DNA of 6,540 nucleotides from Caldimonas sp. Lineage in GTDB: Bacteria > Pseudomonadota > Gammaproteobacteria > Burkholderiales > Burkholderiaceae_C. Below are positions 5,013 to 6,540 of this stretch, in pieces. Numbering within the stretch: the stretch's first letter is position 1; the number at the start of each line of letters is the position of its first letter. Made by a program: the position numbers and the translations under genes. The stretch is taken from assembly GCA_030150305.1 (NCBI GenBank), contig JASLGD010000245.1, forward strand, positions 1-6,540, in the 5' to 3' direction. A model generated the notes under the pieces. The model was given only the letters and a program-made list of their open reading frames with translations, ran no database searches and was not told where the DNA came from.

Positions 5013-5789
5013 TCAGCCCTCCTGCGTCGCCGCTGGCGCGCTCGGCGCGAGCGTTCGCTGGCGCACCGCCTCGTACAGGCAGACGGCGCTCGCGACGGAC
5101 ACGTTGAGGCTCTCGACGGCACCGCGCATCGGTACCCGGACGAGCTCGTCGCAGGTGCGCGCGACGAGCTGGCGCATGCCGCGCCCTTCGGCACCGAGCA
5201 CGAACGCGAGCGGACCGCGCAGGTCGAGCTCGTAGAGCGAGCGTGTCGCCGCGTCGCTGGTGCCGATGACCGCGATCTCGCGCTCCTTCAGCTCGCCGAG
5301 CGTGCGCGCGAGGTTCGTCACCATCAGGTACGGCACCGTCTCGGCGGCGCCGCTCGCGACCTTGGCGACGGTCGCGTTGACGCCGACCGCGTGGTCCTTC
5401 GGCGCGACGACGGCGTGGACGCCGGCGCCGTCGGCGACGCGCAGGCACGCGCCGAGGTTGTGCGGGTCGGTGACGCCGTCGAGCGCGAGGACGAGCGGCG
5501 CCTCGCCGGCAGCGGCGACGTCGTCGAGCAGGTCGTCGAGCGAGTGTCGCGCCGGCAGCGCGGCGACGCGCGCGGCGACGCCCTGGTGCGCGTCGCTGCG
5601 CGCGAGCGCGCGCACGCGCGCAGCGTCGCTGTCGACGACGCGGACCCCCGCGGCCGTCGCGCGCTCGACGAGCTGGCGCATCCGGCCGTCGCGGCGCGCC
5701 GCGTCGACGTGCACCTCGAGCACCGAGGTCGGTGCGGTCTTGAGGCGGACCGTGACAGCGTGAAAGCCGAACAGGACGCGATCGGGCAT
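5013..5789 (-). CDS. rlmB: 23S rRNA (guanosine(2251)-2'-O)-methyltransferase RlmB (TrmH/SpoU family)
   Basis: A 258-residue SPOUT-class methyltransferase that uses S-adenosylmethionine to methylate the 2'-OH of G2251 in the 23S rRNA peptidyl-transferase P loop. The N-terminal SpoU substrate-binding domain spans about residues 5-78 (FGFHAVTVRLKTAP at 7-20; HQGVAARV at 68-75). The catalytic knotted domain spans about 98-242. Motif 1 is DPHNLGACLRVADGAG (108-123, with Asn111 and catalytic Arg117), motif 2 is FVLGAEGRGM (196-205, Glu201), and motif 3 is RGAVESLNVSVASAVCLYE (222-240, Asn229). All key residues are present. A low-complexity tail (APSAPAATQEG) ends the protein. The ATG at 5787-5789 gives the standard N-terminus, yet no Shine-Dalgarno precedes it. 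It lies 33 bases after the DUF1624 gene and 4 bases before upp, in one - strand group. Other SpoU paralogues such as TrmH are less likely given the N-terminal domain and length. Confidence 0.96.
   Translation of the reverse strand: MPDRVLFGFHAVTVRLKTAPTSVLEVHVDAARRDGRMRQLVERATAAGVRVVDSDAARVRALARSDAHQGVAARVAALPARHSLDDLLDDVAAAGEAPLVLALDGVTDPHNLGACLRVADGAGVHAVVAPKDHAVGVNATVAKVASGAAETVPYLMVTNLARTLGELKEREIAVIGTSDAATRSLYELDLRGPLAFVLGAEGRGMRQLVARTCDELVRVPMRGAVESLNVSVASAVCLYEAVRQRTLAPSAPAATQEG
5018..5023 (-). promoter_or_regulatory. Ribosome binding site of upp, inside the end of rlmB
   Basis: On the - strand this reads AGGAGG, a perfect Shine-Dalgarno core, nine bases before the GTG at 5008. It lies within the last codons of rlmB, whose stop is at 5013-5015. 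It fixes the GTG start and is the strongest ribosome binding site I see in the window. Confidence 0.85.
5594..5625. repeat. 11-bp perfect inverted repeat inside rlmB
   Basis: CGCTGCGCGCG (5594-5604) and its exact reverse complement (5615-5625) flank a 10-base GC-rich spacer. Three more pairs are possible after one T-T mismatch (5590-5592 with 5627-5629). The element codes for residues about 55-66 of RlmB (DAARVRALARSD), in the N-terminal domain. It could form a strong mRNA hairpin. Arg/Ala codon bias may explain it, so a function is not claimed. Confidence 0.5.
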
Positions 5790-5795
5790 GCAGCG

Positions 5796-5801
5796 ATGGT
5801 A
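5796..5801 (-). promoter_or_regulatory. Possible -10 element directly before rlmB
   Basis: On the - strand TACCAT matches four of six bases of the -10 consensus and sits only six bases before the rlmB ATG. If used, transcription would begin at or next to the start codon, giving a leaderless or near-leaderless rlmB message. That would fit the absence of a Shine-Dalgarno. No convincing -35 exists; CTGACC lies 19 bases upstream. Weak evidence. Confidence 0.15.
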
Positions 5802-5822
5802 GGCGAGCCGGTCGCCGGAAGG

Positions 5823-6540
5823 TCAGCGTCGCAGCGCGACGACGAGCATCAGCACGCCGATCAGCACCGGCTGGTGCAGCATGTAGAAGCTGAGGCTCCA
5901 GCGGCCGAGCACCGCGAGCGGATGGAGCGCGCGCGGAATGGCGCCGCGCACGAACGCCGGCCGGTGCGCGAGCAGCCAGTCGGTCGCCGCGGCGCCCCAC
6001 CAGACGACGCCGAGCCACGGCAGCACCGGCGCGTAGTCCTCGGTCACCGGCAGGTGGGTGACGAGGCCGACCCAGTTGGTCCAGCGCGTGTCGAAGAAGG
6101 GATCGCTCCACAGCTTCGGCAGCACGATCGCGACGAGACCGAGCGGCCAGCGCCACGCGCCCCACGAGGTCGTGAAGCGCACGATGATCAGGATCACGGC
6201 GATGCCGTGGAGGACGCCGAAGCTGATGAAGCTGTTCGGGAACATCGTCGCCGAGCCGAGCGTCACGAGCACCGCGCAGCCGGCGATCTGCAGCCAGCGC
6301 CGCCAGAAGCGCGCGAGCGGCTGCCCTTGCGCCGAAGCGATCGCCTGCCCGGCACCGACGCAGGTCATGAAAAGCGTGACGATGCACGCGCGCTGCACGG
6401 TCCAGAACGGGTCGCGGTAGAAATTCTGCTGGATGAAGCGGAAGTAGTTGAGATCGAACGAGAAGTGGAACGCCGCCATCCAGACGATCGCGAAGCCGCG
6501 CAGCACGTCGACGCGGTCGTAGCGAACGCGTGCCGCGTCG
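5823..6540 (-). CDS. DUF1624 / heparan-alpha-glucosaminide N-acetyltransferase-like membrane protein, 5' end outside window
   Basis: 238 codons to the stop are visible. The true start lies to the right of the window, because codons before the only in-frame GTG (6504-6506) still encode the conserved RYDRVDVLRG block. The protein belongs to the HGSNAT_cat/DUF1624 family (PF07786 by recall) of multi-spanning inner-membrane proteins related to transmembrane acyltransferases. Hallmarks (visible-part numbering) are RYDRVDVLRGFAIVWMAAFHFSFDLNYF (starting at 6), the SFISFGVLHGIAVILI segment (103-118), LPWLGVVWWG (173-182) and LGRWSLSFYMLHQPVLIG (211-228). About six or seven hydrophobic segments are visible: 13-30, 51-69, 83-100, 107-122, 132-141, 172-190 and 217-236. 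The human relative acetylates heparan sulfate, but the bacterial members' substrate is unknown, so no reaction is assigned. It lies upstream of rlmB in the same direction with a 33-base gap and may lead that operon. Confidence 0.9.
   Translation of the reverse strand, partial: DAARVRYDRVDVLRGFAIVWMAAFHFSFDLNYFRFIQQNFYRDPFWTVQRACIVTLFMTCVGAGQAIASAQGQPLARFWRRWLQIAGCAVLVTLGSATMFPNSFISFGVLHGIAVILIIVRFTTSWGAWRWPLGLVAIVLPKLWSDPFFDTRWTNWVGLVTHLPVTEDYAPVLPWLGVVWWGAAATDWLLAHRPAFVRGAIPRALHPLAVLGRWSLSFYMLHQPVLIGVLMLVVALRR

Noticed and set aside
3770..5107. A 445-codon + strand open frame spanning the second CHR gene, the convergent gap and upp antisense
   Set aside because: It crosses two well-identified genes out of frame and has an extremely Arg-rich composition, so it is not a fusion gene.
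71..6344. Repeated GCGATCGC octamers (71, 3113, 3119, 3721 and 6337), reminiscent of the cyanobacterial HIP1 repeat
   Set aside because: All fall within coding sequence, and most arise from Ala-Ile-Ala codon combinations (GCG ATC GC); five copies in a GC-rich window do not indicate a dispersed repeat family.
4999..6387. A 462-codon - strand open frame covering rlmB and most of the DUF1624 gene
   Set aside because: It lies in a different frame from both recognised proteins, is dominated by Arg and Ala, and has no domain signature.
1..6540. Mobile element, CRISPR array, toxin-antitoxin, defence or phage system
   Set aside because: No transposase, integrase, direct repeat array, target-site duplication or defence-type domain is visible; composition and codon use look uniform across the window by eye.

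Overview
The window looks like an ordinary chromosomal segment of a high-GC betaproteobacterium, most likely of the order Burkholderiales. Three things point that way. Third codon positions are almost all G or C in every gene. The RlmB N-terminus (FGFHAVTVRLKTAP) and the Upp and 2-hydroxyacid dehydrogenase sequences resemble what I recall from that order. The remaining families (DUF1993, paired short CHR chromate transporters, DUF1624) are common there. I could not run a database search, so the taxonomy is by recognition only.

Layout. A truncated hypothetical gene enters from the left on the + strand (2-325) and meets, tail to tail with a 7-base gap, a DUF1993 gene on the - strand (333-857). 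A 105-base divergent region (858-962) separates DUF1993 from a tightly packed + strand run of four genes (963-4304): a D-2-hydroxyacid dehydrogenase, an MFS permease, and two single-domain CHR (chromate-transporter family) proteins. Each stop codon in this run overlaps the next start by four bases (TTGA, ATGA, ATGA), so the run is almost certainly one translationally coupled operon. An 80-base-scale convergent region (4305-4381) with two weak, mutually exclusive hairpins separates it from a - strand group. Read in its own direction, that group is a DUF1624/HGSNAT-like membrane protein (5823 to beyond the right edge), rlmB (5013-5789) and upp (4382-5008). Its spacings are 33 and 4 bases.

How the genes fit together. 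rlmB (23S rRNA Gm2251 2'-O-methyltransferase) and upp (uracil salvage to UMP) are housekeeping functions, and the ribosome binding site of upp lies inside the end of rlmB. The + strand run combines a soluble NAD(P)-dependent dehydrogenase with two kinds of membrane transporter. The two CHR proteins should act as a pair. The physiological substrate of the run cannot be read from the sequence, and no chrB regulator is present.

I found no mobile element, CRISPR array, tRNA or rRNA, and no convincing new system. The more unusual small-scale signals are a perfect 20-base CG-alternating palindrome ending at the base before the first CHR start codon, an 11-bp perfect inverted repeat inside rlmB, and several starts (dehydrogenase, rlmB) with no visible Shine-Dalgarno sequence.
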